DNA of 64,000 nucleotides from Methylophilus sp. 42 (GCF_000384155.1 NZ_KB913031.1:2598961-2662960), one strand, 5' to 3'. Numbered from the stretch's first letter, positions 36,493 to 46,214 are shown. Numbers and translations are program-made. The notes: generated from the letters alone by a model not told the origin.

Positions 36493-37746
36493 TTAGAACA
36501 TTCTCGGCCCACGCGGGCCATTATTATTACCCTGCCCTTTATTGGCAGAGTTGTCACTTTGCAACTCGCTGACAATCACCTTGTCACCCGCAGCCAGGCC
36601 CTCACCAGACACTGCGGTTGAGCGACCATCGGTAATGCCGGTATGCACGCGTATCATCACCGGTTGGCCAGCCCTCAATACATAAATTTTGCCCATGGCC
36701 CCACCCATTGCTGCGCTAGTGGATGGGCCTTGCCCTTCGCCTTTAGCGCCATGTTTGCGCCAGCCACGCTTGCCTTCACCGCCACCCACCTCTGGTGCTG
36801 ACCGATCGGGCGTCGCAGAGGCACTCAGTTTTGGTTTATAGCGCAAGGCGGCATTCGGCACCAGCAAAGCATGCCGGGCTTTATCCACAATAATATTCAC
36901 GTAGGCAGTCATGCCAGGCAGCAAGGTTAGATCCTGGTTATCAACCGACACCACCACGTTATAGGTCACCACATTCGAAGTGTTGGTTGAATTCAAACGC
37001 AGTTGTTTCACTACCCCTTCAAAGCTACGGTCAGGGAAGGCATCGACATTAAAATTCACTTTCTGCCCTTCTTTAATCTTGCCGATATCCGCCTCGGCAA
37101 AACTGGTGTCAATCTGCATATTGGCCAAGTCTTGTGCAATTTGGATCAAGGTCGGCGTCTGGAAACTGGCAGCCACCGTTTGCCCTACATCGACCACCCG
37201 GTTGACAACAACACCAGATACCGGCGAGCGGATAATACTGAAATTGAGGTTGGTCACATCGCGTGCCAGTAAGCCGCGTGCAGTCTCCAGTTGCGCCCTG
37301 GCTGACTTCAATACCTGCACGGCGGTATCCAGCTCCTGCTTGGACACATACTCTTGCGCATATAACTGGCGCATACGTTTTTCATTGGCAATCGCCAGTT
37401 CCACCGCAGCCTCATTATTCCTAACGCTGCCTTTAGATTGCGCAATCTGCGCATTGAATAAAGTACTGTCCAGCTCTAGCAGCACCTGGTCTTTTTTAAC
37501 CACATCATTAAAATCGACATACATTTTTCTCACAATACCTGAGACCTGGGTACCAACGCTGATCAGGCTAACCGGATTGAGCGTACCATTCGCCGATACC
37601 GTTTGCTCAACATGTCCTTGTGTCACTTCATCCAATCGGTATAAATCTTCCGGCTTGGGTTGGTGGGTCTGCTTGTAATACCAATAGGCTGTCGCGGCTA
37701 TCGCGATTAACAGCAATACCACCAGTATGTTTTTGATGCGCTTCAT
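36493..37746 (-). CDS. MacA-type periplasmic adaptor (HlyD/RND family)
   Basis: The 417-residue periplasmic adaptor links the inner-membrane pump to the outer-membrane channel. It has an N-terminal membrane anchor (NILVVLLLIAIAATAYWYY), lipoyl half-motifs around GTQVSGIVRKMYVDFND and IRSPVSGVVVNRVVD flanking a helical hairpin (about 95-165), and a beta-barrel domain. The C-terminal third holds a Gly/Lys-rich insertion (VGGGEGKRGWRKHGAKGEGQGP) and the tail is Asn/Gly-rich. It follows the TolC-like gene by 15 bases. Confidence 0.92.
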   Translation of the reverse strand: MKRIKNILVVLLLIAIAATAYWYYKQTHQPKPEDLYRLDEVTQGHVEQTVSANGTLNPVSLISVGTQVSGIVRKMYVDFNDVVKKDQVLLELDSTLFNAQIAQSKGSVRNNEAAVELAIANEKRMRQLYAQEYVSKQELDTAVQVLKSARAQLETARGLLARDVTNLNFSIIRSPVSGVVVNRVVDVGQTVAASFQTPTLIQIAQDLANMQIDTSFAEADIGKIKEGQKVNFNVDAFPDRSFEGVVKQLRLNSTNTSNVVTYNVVVSVDNQDLTLLPGMTAYVNIIVDKARHALLVPNAALRYKPKLSASATPDRSAPEVGGGEGKRGWRKHGAKGEGQGPSTSAAMGGAMGKIYVLRAGQPVMIRVHTGITDGRSTAVSGEGLAAGDKVIVSELQSDNSANKGQGNNNGPRGPRMF

Positions 37747-37761
37747 AAATACGTGTCCGTT

Positions 37762-39177
37762 TTAGTTAGAGGTCGCGTGAGCGCCTGGCAGTGACTGAAT
37801 CATGGCATGGTCAAGCTCGCCAATGGCTTGTGCCAGGGTGGCACGTGCGATATTGGCATTCAGTCCGGCCTGGATGTTTTGCTGACGTGCCAACGCCAGT
37901 GCGCTTTGCGCATTGAGTGTATCAATGATATTGCCGACACCGGCCTTATACCGCCCTAGCGCCACCCGATACGATTGCTCGGCACTTTCCAGCAGGGTTT
38001 TGCTGGCTGTCATCGCTTGCAATGCGGTGCGCAAGTTTTGATAGGCACTCCACACATCCAGCGAAATCTGCAAACGTAAACGGTCACGCTGGGCAAGCCG
38101 CAGGTCAGCCGTCGCTTCAGCCGCGCGTATGCGGTAGGTGGGCGCGTAGCCGGCAAACAGTGGAATAGAAACGGTGACGCCCAATGTGGTTGCGCTATTG
38201 GCTGCATACTGTGAGCCATCTTGCAGATTATTGGAAACACCCATGCTGATGGTCGGTTTGCTGGCCGCTTGACTGGCAGCAATGCTGGCCTCGGCCGCGC
38301 GTACCTGTGCTTCACTGGCCATCAAATCCGGGCGGCGCTGCCCGGCCTGCTCAATCAATGCGCTGACATCGTCAAGAATGCTGGGCGGTGCGTCATTCAT
38401 ACTGGCGGCTAACTTCACAGGCCGGTTGGCAGGCGATCCCATCAGGTTCACCAATGCACCATAAGCGACGCGGAGTGTGCCTTCTATGGTAATGCGTTGC
38501 AACGTGAGCTGGGCATAGGCAGTTTGCGCCTGTAATTTATCGGCGGGCGTCGCCACACCAGCCTGGTAACGCGCATTGGCCGCTTTAAAACTTTCCTCTG
38601 CTGCACGCTCTGCCTGTTGGGCGGCTGTCAGTGCCGCAATATTGGCCTGTACCTGGTAGTAGGCAATAATGGTATTCAGCAACACGGTTTGTACCGTACG
38701 GCTCTGGGTAGCACTGGCAGCTAGCAGTAACTGGCGCGCATTCTCTACATTGGCTTTACGGTTGCCGAAGTCATACAAAAGATAGCTCGCCACCACACTG
38801 TTAGCGATATTCAGATTGGGATTACCGCGCGTTGCAGATTCAGGGCTGAGCACGCCCATATTGCTGGAGACGGTATTGGTCACACTGGGTAAATAGGCCG
38901 ATTTAGCCACACCCAATTGCGCTGCCTGCACACGGGCGCTGGCCCAGACTTCGCTGGTCTGCGGGTTATGGCACAAACTGATGTCGACCACATCGGCCAG
39001 CGTCAGTGGCTGCTGCAGGTCTACAGGGCTGCAGTCAGCGGCATTGCCGCGATACTCACCCGGGATTTTTGGCAGCGTGTGTACCTGTGTGTCCAGCGGA
39101 TCACCATCATCGTACCAAAGCGACTCCTGCGCATACACCAGGCCAGGCAGCAACATTAAACATAAATATTTGCGCAT
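37762..39177 (-). CDS. TolC-family outer-membrane efflux channel
   Basis: An outer-membrane trimeric channel of 471 residues from the ATG at 39177, with a signal peptide ending YAQ. It carries the two tandem repeats of the family: LTLADVVDISLCHNPQTSEVWASARVQAAQ... and a second beginning near LIEQAGQRRPDLMASEAQVRAAEAS, and has the YKAGVGNIIDTLNAQSALA stretch near the end. It is the first gene of the operon channel-adaptor-ATPase-permease. The 195 bases upstream contain a perfect 14-base palindrome (39353-39366) next to the following gene and nothing else clear. Confidence 0.9.
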   Translation of the reverse strand: MRKYLCLMLLPGLVYAQESLWYDDGDPLDTQVHTLPKIPGEYRGNAADCSPVDLQQPLTLADVVDISLCHNPQTSEVWASARVQAAQLGVAKSAYLPSVTNTVSSNMGVLSPESATRGNPNLNIANSVVASYLLYDFGNRKANVENARQLLLAASATQSRTVQTVLLNTIIAYYQVQANIAALTAAQQAERAAEESFKAANARYQAGVATPADKLQAQTAYAQLTLQRITIEGTLRVAYGALVNLMGSPANRPVKLAASMNDAPPSILDDVSALIEQAGQRRPDLMASEAQVRAAEASIAASQAASKPTISMGVSNNLQDGSQYAANSATTLGVTVSIPLFAGYAPTYRIRAAEATADLRLAQRDRLRLQISLDVWSAYQNLRTALQAMTASKTLLESAEQSYRVALGRYKAGVGNIIDTLNAQSALALARQQNIQAGLNANIARATLAQAIGELDHAMIQSLPGAHATSN

Positions 39178-39372
39178 GCGATCACTCGAAATCAACAAGA
39201 CAGCGCCACAGAATAAGATTCATAAATCATCACGGATATCAGCAGATGTGCCATCTTAAATGAAGCCGCTGTGCGACTAAAGAGAGCGATACATTTTGAT
39301 ACTTTTATACAAAGTAAAAACAGGCAGGATTTGGGGGGAGAATACGGAGAGCATGCCAGCTGGCATCCGCAT

Positions 39373-39918
39373 TCAGCGAGATTTGCGTTTAAGTGGCGCC
39401 GAACGCCCATGTATCATTTGTGATAACAAATGCTGGCCAGACAGCCGTGACACCACAACCACTGCCAGCACATGTACCACAATCAGACCAAGCAAACCCA
39501 GGCTAAGCACAGCATGCAGATCTACCGGCCAGTCTTCGCCCCATAAGGCATCTGTACGGCTGAGCCAGCCAGTCAGTGAGAGCGCGGCAATCAGTAGCCA
39601 GATCAGGTAGACCGACCATTGCCCCAAGGGATTGTGCCCTTGATAAGGACTAAGATGTCCTTGCCGCATCTCGGCGATATGCGTGCGTATAGCACGCCAG
39701 CGCGGCAGATAAAAACGCCCACTGCTGAGCCTGGTGCAACAGCCTAGCGTGATACGCACAGCCACAATGCCCAGCACCGCATAGCCGACTGAACGGTGTA
39801 TCCAGTCGGTTTCATACCAGGCATAACTCATCAACCACAAAGCAATCACGCCAGCGGCCACCAGCCAGTGACTAAGCCGCAGCCACCAGGGCCACAAGAT
39901 ATCCGCGCGTGCTTGCAT
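39373..39918 (-). CDS. Cytochrome b561-type membrane protein
   Basis: A diheme membrane cytochrome of 181 residues with four helices. Likely heme histidines are in WPWWLRLSHWLVAAG, WIHRSVGYAVLG, and WPVDLHAVLSLGLLGLIVVHVLAVVV. This domain accepts electrons for ferric reduction, cytochrome c or other partners. I start at the ATG at 39918. The frame extends to 39942, which would overlap the PepSY gene. It is the last gene of the cluster starting with the siderophore receptor, and together they suggest a ferric-siderophore reduction role (inference). Confidence 0.85.
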   Translation of the reverse strand: MQARADILWPWWLRLSHWLVAAGVIALWLMSYAWYETDWIHRSVGYAVLGIVAVRITLGCCTRLSSGRFYLPRWRAIRTHIAEMRQGHLSPYQGHNPLGQWSVYLIWLLIAALSLTGWLSRTDALWGEDWPVDLHAVLSLGLLGLIVVHVLAVVVVSRLSGQHLLSQMIHGRSAPLKRKSR

Positions 39919-39925
39919 GAAAATA

Positions 39926-40207
39926 TTAGTCTTTGAGGCCAATCGCTTTCACAATCGCCAGCGTTTTCATATCGAAATAAATCTCGACCTTTTTACCCTC
40001 TTTGCTACGGCCATAAATTTCATAGCAGTTACCATCAATCTTGAATTTCTTGATGGTATATCCTTCAGCCTCCATGGCTTCTTTCAGCGTATCCTCAGAA
40101 GCCCACTCTTCTTTAGGGTAGGACTTGCAGTCTGCAGCGGCAAACGCACTCGTGGCTGAGATAGAGAGTGTTGCAGCCAATACTATGCGAATGAATAATG
40201 TATTCAC
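39926..40207 (-). CDS. Small periplasmic PepSY-domain protein
   Basis: A 93-residue exported protein: signal peptide ending TSAFAAADC, then one PepSY-like domain (SEDTLKEAMEAEGYTIKKFKIDGNCYEIYGRSKEGKKVEIYFDMKT...). Two cysteines could form a disulfide. Small PepSY proteins beside b-type cytochromes are frequent and are thought to bind metals or modulate the cytochrome, though the role is not proven. It follows the FMN oxidase gene by 19 bases and precedes the cytochrome gene. Confidence 0.82.
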   Translation of the reverse strand: MNTLFIRIVLAATLSISATSAFAAADCKSYPKEEWASEDTLKEAMEAEGYTIKKFKIDGNCYEIYGRSKEGKKVEIYFDMKTLAIVKAIGLKD

Positions 40208-40226
40208 GTTACTTCCTTTTCAATCA

Positions 40227-41267
40227 TTAAAACAGGGCTACTTTGTGTAGCGCCTTTAAATTGGCAACCCCGGTCAATGCCATGGTCATTTCCAGTTCAT
40301 CACGTAGTGTGCGGATGACTTTAGCGACGCCCAGCGCCCCTTCTGCTGCCAGCCCCCAGACATAAGGCCGCCCGATACAGACTGCATCCGCGCCCAATGC
40401 CAGCGCTTTAAATACATCTTGCCCACTACGTATACCACTATCGACAATCAGTTTGCATTGTCCGCCGACAGCATCCGCAATCGCAGGCAATACGTCCACC
40501 ACGGTGGGCGTCGTATCCAGTACGCGCCCACCGTGGTTGGAAATAACAAGTCCATCACAGCCAAGGCCTGCGGCCTGTATGGCGTCTTCGACATGCATCA
40601 GACCCTTAAGTAAGAACGGCACGGGGCATTGCTCGCGCAGCCAGGCGACATCCTCCCAATCAGGGGCTTGCGACATCCAGCCATCAAACACCTGGCTTTG
40701 TCCAGGCCCAATCGCCTTAGGCGTCAAGGGTTGGCTCAAATTAACAGCAGCAATACCTTCGGGCAAATCCATCACCGCCTGCTTGACTGGCGCATCCACA
40801 GTAAACACCACGACGCTATATCCGGCAGCCAGGGCTTTTTGCAGCAAGGCCAATGTGCGCGGACGGTCACCCTGCCAATACAACTGAAACCATAATGGTT
40901 GCTGTGCCTGCGCAATAATCTCGGCAAGCGACTGGCTAGCCAGGCTGCTCACCAGCATTTGCCCTTGCTGGGCATTACACGCCACCGCAGTGCCTACTTC
41001 GCCGTCGGCATGAAACAACTTTTGATAAGCCACCGGCGCCAGCATAATCGGATGCTCCCAACGCTCACCAAACAGCTCGCAACGGGTATTAGGATGGCTT
41101 AAAGTTGCCAGCGGGCGCGGGTAAAGCTTGATCGACTGCCAGCCTTGCACATTCGCCAGGCTCTGCTGCCCGCTGCCTGCATCAGATTGTAAATAGTGCC
41201 AGATATCAGCAGGCAAACCAGATTGCGCTTGTTGCGCGTAGTGTTGCAATAAGGGGAGTACTTGCAT
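40227..41267 (-). CDS. FMN-dependent alpha-hydroxy acid oxidase/dehydrogenase
   Basis: A TIM-barrel flavoenzyme of 346 residues related to lactate dehydrogenase LldD, glycolate oxidase and lactate monooxygenase. The catalytic histidine is in LVISNHGGRVLDT, the FMN phosphate loop in IVDSGIRSGQDVFKALALGADAV, and LAPVAYQKLFHADGE and FQLYWQGDR are recognisable. Its substrate is not determined. It lies between the PiuC-type dioxygenase gene (6 bases upstream) and the small PepSY gene, inside an iron-uptake cluster, where it might make or remove a siderophore-related hydroxy acid (inference). Confidence 0.9.
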   Translation of the reverse strand: MQVLPLLQHYAQQAQSGLPADIWHYLQSDAGSGQQSLANVQGWQSIKLYPRPLATLSHPNTRCELFGERWEHPIMLAPVAYQKLFHADGEVGTAVACNAQQGQMLVSSLASQSLAEIIAQAQQPLWFQLYWQGDRPRTLALLQKALAAGYSVVVFTVDAPVKQAVMDLPEGIAAVNLSQPLTPKAIGPGQSQVFDGWMSQAPDWEDVAWLREQCPVPFLLKGLMHVEDAIQAAGLGCDGLVISNHGGRVLDTTPTVVDVLPAIADAVGGQCKLIVDSGIRSGQDVFKALALGADAVCIGRPYVWGLAAEGALGVAKVIRTLRDELEMTMALTGVANLKALHKVALF

Positions 41268-41273
41268 GCGTGT

Positions 41274-41954
41274 TTATAAAGCCCACTGCCGTAAAAGATT
41301 GTGATAAATCCCAGTGAGCTGAACCACTTCAGCCGTTTCACCGTGCTGCTGACGTAACCTGACCAATGCCATATCCATATCAAACAACATGCGCCGGTGT
41401 GCAGCGTCACGCACCATGCTCTGAATAAACATAAAACTGGCCAAGCGCTCACCACGCGTGACGGGCGTCACCGCGTGCACTGAACTGGAAGGGTAAATCA
41501 CAATAGACCCGGCCTTGAGCTTGATGCGCTGATCGCCAAACACATCCTGCACCACCAGTTCGCCGCCATCGTACTCATCCGGATCATTAAAAAACAAGGT
41601 GGCAGACACATCTGCCCGCACGCGCGCACTGCCATCCGGCATGCTACGCATCGCACTATCCACATGAAAGCCATAGTGATTGTTTTGCCCCGCATAACGG
41701 TTCACAAACGGTGGCAAAATTTTATCCGGCAAGGCTGCCGAAAAAAATAAAGGATCGCGATGCAATGCCTGCAACACGATCCCTCGAATGTTTGCCAGCA
41801 ACGGATCCTGTTCGGCCAGTTGCTGGTTATTTTTGACTTGTGCTGCCTGCGCCCCGGCAGTATTGCGACCATCTATCCATTGCGCCTGTTTAAGCAGGCC
41901 TCGGATGGTAGTTAGTTCATCTTCCAGCAATACATCCGGTAACGTCAGCAGCAA
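41274..41954 (-). CDS. piuC: PKHD-type Fe(II)/2-oxoglutarate dioxygenase (PiuC-like)
   Basis: A cytoplasmic dioxygenase of 226 residues. The iron-binding triad is visible: HxD in HYGFHVDSAM and the second histidine in SSSVHAVTPVTRGERLASFMF, whose arginine should bind 2-oxoglutarate. The PKHD family member PiuC is encoded beside siderophore receptor PiuA in Pseudomonas, exactly as here with an 8-base gap to the receptor gene. In that setting it is iron-repressed. What it hydroxylates is unknown. Confidence 0.92.
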   Translation of the reverse strand: MLLTLPDVLLEDELTTIRGLLKQAQWIDGRNTAGAQAAQVKNNQQLAEQDPLLANIRGIVLQALHRDPLFFSAALPDKILPPFVNRYAGQNNHYGFHVDSAMRSMPDGSARVRADVSATLFFNDPDEYDGGELVVQDVFGDQRIKLKAGSIVIYPSSSVHAVTPVTRGERLASFMFIQSMVRDAAHRRMLFDMDMALVRLRQQHGETAEVVQLTGIYHNLLRQWAL

Positions 41955-41962
41955 ATCAACTC

Positions 41963-44164
41963 CTAGAATTTATATTCGGTAGTGATGATCGCCTGGCGTT
42001 TATTGCCCGGAGTCACCAAACCACCGTTGTCATACACGGCATCATAATACTCTTTATTCAGCAAGTTTTTGATGTTCAAGCGCACGGCCCACTTAGGTTG
42101 CTCGTATGCGGCCATCAAGTCAACGCGAGCGTAACCTGGTGCAGCATTCGGGTTGAAGTGACCATTCGTAAAGCTGGCATTGGCGTTCGCTGCACTCGGG
42201 TTGTAAGCATAACGCTCGCCTTTGGCTTCAACACCGCCGCCGACTTTCCACGCATCGTTCAATGCATAGGTTGTCCACAAGTTGAACGTACCAATTGGGG
42301 TGTTACGTGCACGCTGACCAGCCAGGCGCTCGTCTGCATAAGTCACCGCACCTGTCGTGGTATTCAGTATCTGCGCTACGTTGATAATACGTGCATCCAG
42401 GAAAGCAACGCCTGCAAACACATCCCAACGATCGGTCAACTTACCGGTCATTTCAAATTCGACACCATTGGTACGGCGACGGTTGGTCAGGATTGCAGCC
42501 GTTGCTTCCAAGTCCTGGTTACGCTCCCAGTCTTTTGTTGTACTGAACAAAGCCGTACGGAAAGACAGGTCGCCATCCAGGAACAGCCATTTGCTACCCA
42601 ACTCATAAGAACGGCTACGCTCAGGCGGTTGCGCTTTAACTGACAACTGATACAAATCAGCTGTTGGGCTGAAAGAATCACTATATGTCAGGTAATAATG
42701 ACGGTCAGGGTTTGGCTGCCAGGACAAGCCTGTACGGTAGCTGTTCTCACCAAACTTCAAATGACGCATGGTGTCGTTGTTTGCCGTGTAGTTATCTGAG
42801 CTCATATAGTCACGACGAACACCGGCCAGCAATGTCCAGTTAGGCATAAACTCGATACTGTCCTGTGCATAGGCAGCATAGTTATTAGCTTCGAATGTAA
42901 CACGTGCAGCATAGTTTTTGATGTGGCGTGAAAAGCTAGCAATAGTCGCGCTTGGATTTGTATCCAACAATGAGGATCTGAAAGAGTCTTCTCTCAAATA
43001 TTCAATACCAGTAATCACCGAGTGCTTCATCCCGGCCAGCTCAAACTTGGTACTAAAGTCAGATTGCAAGTTAATGGTTTCATAATCCATGTAACGTGTG
43101 ACATTATTAGCATTCGTCTCAAATGGCAAAGGAAGTGTACCGTTGTTATATGGTGTCTTGGCCCAATACGCCCGCTTGTAATTCGCATGGCGCAATTGGG
43201 TGCGCAACTGTGTATCATCGCTAAATTTGTGCGTGAAAATACCCGTAGTCATACGCGTATCACTGTCATCAAAGTTTTGATTGCTACCCCAGAAAGTTCT
43301 ATCAGAACGACCATTAGCAGCATCGTTTAACGGACGCTTGTTAAAGAAACGAATACCGAAGTCCGGCACATCACGAGTTTGCGTGTAAATATGGTTCAGG
43401 TAGAACTCATTTTCTGTTCCGATACCAGCACCAAAACTCACCGCAATCCCTTGACGGTCAAATGATGGGTGATCACCCGTTGCAGGATTCTTACGATAAG
43501 TTTCATCGTGTCTATCCATCACATTGACACGAATGGCTGCTGTTTCAGTCAGTTGTTTATTAAAGTCACCGGTAAACTGGTGATAGTTGTATTCACCGCC
43601 ACTTGCGGTCAGAGTATTTTTATCACGCAATTCAGCCAGTTTGGAAACCTGGTTAATCACGCCGCCCGCTTGGCCGCGACCAAACAACATGGCTGCAGAA
43701 CCACGTAATACATCTACCTGCTCCAGGTTAAATGTTTCGCGGTTGTACTGTGCAGTATCACGCATGTTATCCAGATACAAGTCACCGAAAGTGTAGAAAC
43801 CACGCAGGTTGAAGTTATCGCCAGCACGGCCGCCCTCAGCAGCATTGACAGACAAACCAACCACGTTACGCAAAGCTTCACGCAATGAGCCCACTTGCTG
43901 ATCATGCAGCAATTCCCTGGTCAGCGTGGTCACCGCTTGTGGTACATCTTGTGGATCCTGGTAAGTTTTACCAACGCGGGTTTTGGTCGCCTGATAGCCT
44001 TTATTTGGCTTGTCTTGAATACGTTGAGTTTTAACTTCAACTTCTGGCAGTGTTTGGCTTTTTTGGTCATCGCCCTCAGCATATGCCATTTGCCCACCCA
44101 AACTAAGCAAGCTAACCATGACGGCAATCGGCCGCATGCGTAGCGTATTATTTCGTGTCATCAT
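41963..44164 (-). CDS. TonB-dependent catecholate-type siderophore receptor (PiuA/Fiu-like)
   Basis: An outer-membrane receptor of 733 residues. A signal peptide (about 1-30, ending MAYAEG) precedes a TonB box region LPEVEV. The plug contains QDVPQAVTTLTRELLHDQQVGSLREALRNVVGL and YLDNMRDTAQYNRETFNLEQVDVLRGSAAMLFGRGQAGGVINQVSK, diagnostic of siderophore receptors. The barrel ends in IITTEYKF. Adjacency to piuC supports a PiuA or Fiu-like catecholate uptake role, although the exact ligand is unknown. A Fur-like box lies 34 bases upstream. Confidence 0.93.
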   Translation of the reverse strand: MMTRNNTLRMRPIAVMVSLLSLGGQMAYAEGDDQKSQTLPEVEVKTQRIQDKPNKGYQATKTRVGKTYQDPQDVPQAVTTLTRELLHDQQVGSLREALRNVVGLSVNAAEGGRAGDNFNLRGFYTFGDLYLDNMRDTAQYNRETFNLEQVDVLRGSAAMLFGRGQAGGVINQVSKLAELRDKNTLTASGGEYNYHQFTGDFNKQLTETAAIRVNVMDRHDETYRKNPATGDHPSFDRQGIAVSFGAGIGTENEFYLNHIYTQTRDVPDFGIRFFNKRPLNDAANGRSDRTFWGSNQNFDDSDTRMTTGIFTHKFSDDTQLRTQLRHANYKRAYWAKTPYNNGTLPLPFETNANNVTRYMDYETINLQSDFSTKFELAGMKHSVITGIEYLREDSFRSSLLDTNPSATIASFSRHIKNYAARVTFEANNYAAYAQDSIEFMPNWTLLAGVRRDYMSSDNYTANNDTMRHLKFGENSYRTGLSWQPNPDRHYYLTYSDSFSPTADLYQLSVKAQPPERSRSYELGSKWLFLDGDLSFRTALFSTTKDWERNQDLEATAAILTNRRRTNGVEFEMTGKLTDRWDVFAGVAFLDARIINVAQILNTTTGAVTYADERLAGQRARNTPIGTFNLWTTYALNDAWKVGGGVEAKGERYAYNPSAANANASFTNGHFNPNAAPGYARVDLMAAYEQPKWAVRLNIKNLLNKEYYDAVYDNGGLVTPGNKRQAIITTEYKF

Positions 44165-44197
44165 ATCCCTTTTATGCGTAATGCTAATTATCTGTTA

Positions 44198-44214
44198 ATG
44201 AGAATACTTCTCAT
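44198..44214 (-). promoter_or_regulatory. Fur-like box upstream of the piuC-linked receptor
   Basis: A perfect 7-3-7 palindrome, ATGAGAA-TAC-TTCTCAT, lies 34 bases before the receptor ATG. The intergenic region up to 44281 is AT-rich and contains no other gene. Confidence 0.8.
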
Positions 44215-44281
44215 AAGCAGTCATGATAAATAAAGCAGCATTAGTATTTCGTGGGTATTTTGTGATTTTTTTGTGAATAAG

Positions 44282-45547
44282 CTACAAATTGATCGTGAAT
44301 GTAGACCCGCGTCCAGGCTCAGAAAACAAACTGAGACGCCAACCTTGGTTTTCACAGATCCGCTGGACTAAAGACAGCCCCATACCCAGCCCATCCAACG
44401 GGAGTTCGTTGCCACGTATAAATGGCCTCAGGACCTGGCTTTGCTGATCAAAATCAATGCCGATGCCTGTATCTACAACTGAAATAGACGCTTGATTAAT
44501 GATGATTTCCACTTTACCACTGTGGGTGTAATTCAATGCATTTTTCAACAGGTTTGATAAGGCAGTCAACAATAAATCAGCGTTCAATAGACGAGACTCG
44601 GGCGCCTGCTTCTTGATCAAACTAAAGATAATATTTTTTTCCTCAAACCCGGGTTGCCAGCGTTGAAATGCTTCCTGCGCAATTTGTTCCAGCGTTTGCG
44701 TTTTGGTGGGGTTGATGGCGGTATATTCTGCGCGCGCCACGATCAGTAATGACTCGATCAATTGCTGCAGTTCCAGACTCGCACGGGCAATGCGCTCAAC
44801 TCTTGCGTAATCAGCGGTGTCCTTCGCCCTGGATTGCATTAACAATTCACAGCTGGAAGAAATAATCATCAGCCCGCTACGAAACTCATGACTCACATCA
44901 CTGGTGAATAGCCGTTCACGCCATAATGCATCCTTGACTCTGGCATAGGCATCCTCGAACGCCTGGGCGACCTGTCCAATTTCATCCTGCGAAAACTTGC
45001 TGGCGATTGACTCGTCATCAAGCGAGTCCAATGTCCGGCGAGAAAATAACTCGGAGAGCCTGCTGATTGGTGAGATGATTTGCCGGGCCAATAACCAGCC
45101 AACCAGAATACCCAGCAAAATAGTCAGAAAGAAGCCTGACTTCAAGGCAAGAAACAAATTCCGTTCGAATCCATCTTCATACATGCTTTGGTCTTGCACC
45201 AGGATGTAATCTTGCCCATCAATTATTTGTCGATAGAAATAATAACTGTATGGGCTGGCCTCAACCTCAGTAAAGCCAGGTTTAAGATTCACTAAATATT
45301 TAGAAATATTAGGGTCTGCTGGCGTATCAGCACTGAATAAATGCAGGCCCAGCGTTTTCAAAGTGTCATCCGAGCGAGCTGGGTTAGCCACAATCAGTCC
45401 GAGTTTTGCATGCATCTCCTGCGAGAGCAATTCATCCTCCATGGCATGGACAATTTTATAAATGCCAAGGGTAAAGGCGCCAGCGACAAATAAAGTGATC
45501 AGCGCAAAAGCGATCACAATCCGCCATCTGATTGAGACCTTATTCAT
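44282..45547 (-). CDS. Sensor histidine kinase
   Basis: A membrane-bound sensor kinase of 421 residues from the ATG at 45547, which overlaps the regulator stop by 8 bases. Two membrane helices (about 10-30 and 130-155) flank a small periplasmic domain. The HAMP-like linker and the phosphoacceptor helix with H in DVSHEFRSGLMIISSS follow. The ATPase domain carries N (LSNLLKNALNYTHSG), G1 (VVDTGIGID), F and G2 (GLGMGLSLVQRI) motifs. The periplasmic region (about 100 residues) has no clear ligand motif. It sits amid iron-uptake genes without its own Fur box. Confidence 0.9.
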   Translation of the reverse strand: MNKVSIRWRIVIAFALITLFVAGAFTLGIYKIVHAMEDELLSQEMHAKLGLIVANPARSDDTLKTLGLHLFSADTPADPNISKYLVNLKPGFTEVEASPYSYYFYRQIIDGQDYILVQDQSMYEDGFERNLFLALKSGFFLTILLGILVGWLLARQIISPISRLSELFSRRTLDSLDDESIASKFSQDEIGQVAQAFEDAYARVKDALWRERLFTSDVSHEFRSGLMIISSSCELLMQSRAKDTADYARVERIARASLELQQLIESLLIVARAEYTAINPTKTQTLEQIAQEAFQRWQPGFEEKNIIFSLIKKQAPESRLLNADLLLTALSNLLKNALNYTHSGKVEIIINQASISVVDTGIGIDFDQQSQVLRPFIRGNELPLDGLGMGLSLVQRICENQGWRLSLFSEPGRGSTFTINL

Positions 45548-46214
45548 TTTCAAGCCCGATACGATAACCAATGCCGTGAATGGTGTGCACTAATGGCACA
45601 TCAAATGGCTTGTCAATTTCAGTACGCAACTGATGTATGTGCGCGCGCAAGTTATCGCCGCGGGTGACGGCATCCCCCCAGAACTGCTCTTCCAGGTCAC
45701 CGCGTTTAACGGTGTTAGGACTGTGCTGCATGAGCGTTTCCAAAAGCTTCAGCCCCAAAGGCGGAATTTTCAGGATGACTCCTGCACGCCTGACGACCAA
45801 GCCCTTCATATCAAAGGTTAGGTCGTGCACCATGAGTATATTGTTATTAATGCCTTTGCTGCGCCTGTATATCGCCAGTGCGCGGGCTTCTAATTCAGCC
45901 AGTGAAAAAGGCTTCACCAAGTAGTCATCGGAGCCAGATTCGAAGCCTTTCAATCGGTCGGCCAAGGTATCACGCGCAGTCAGCATGATAATAGGGGTGA
46001 ACACATTGCCATCATTTCTTAAGCGGCTGGCTAATTGCAGGCCATCTATTCCGGGCAACATGACATCAAGGATGATGAGGTCAAACTCCTGCGTCACCGC
46101 CAAATGCAGCCCGGACAGGCCATCCTGTGCGCAATCGACCTTATGCTCTTTTGAAAAGTAATCAAGAATATTCGCCAGAATATCCTTGTTATCTTCAATG
46201 ACCAAAATACGCAT
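45540..46214 (-). CDS. OmpR-family response regulator
   Basis: A 224-residue DNA-binding regulator. The receiver domain (1-115) shows the acidic pocket (IEDN), the phosphorylated aspartate in LIILDVMLPGIDG, Thr in IIMLTARDT and Lys in DDYLVKPFSLAE. The winged-helix domain (130-224) contains PPLGLKLLETLMQHSPNTVKR and ends GIGYRIGLENE. It is the first gene of the two-gene operon, and its kinase follows immediately. Targets are unknown. Confidence 0.93.
   Translation of the reverse strand: MRILVIEDNKDILANILDYFSKEHKVDCAQDGLSGLHLAVTQEFDLIILDVMLPGIDGLQLASRLRNDGNVFTPIIMLTARDTLADRLKGFESGSDDYLVKPFSLAELEARALAIYRRSKGINNNILMVHDLTFDMKGLVVRRAGVILKIPPLGLKLLETLMQHSPNTVKRGDLEEQFWGDAVTRGDNLRAHIHQLRTEIDKPFDVPLVHTIHGIGYRIGLENE

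Noticed and set aside
39353-39366. Perfect 14-base palindrome before the TolC-like gene as an operator
   Set aside because: It sits close to the stop of the cytochrome gene rather than near the promoter of the TolC-like gene, and no second copy was found. Kept only as a note.
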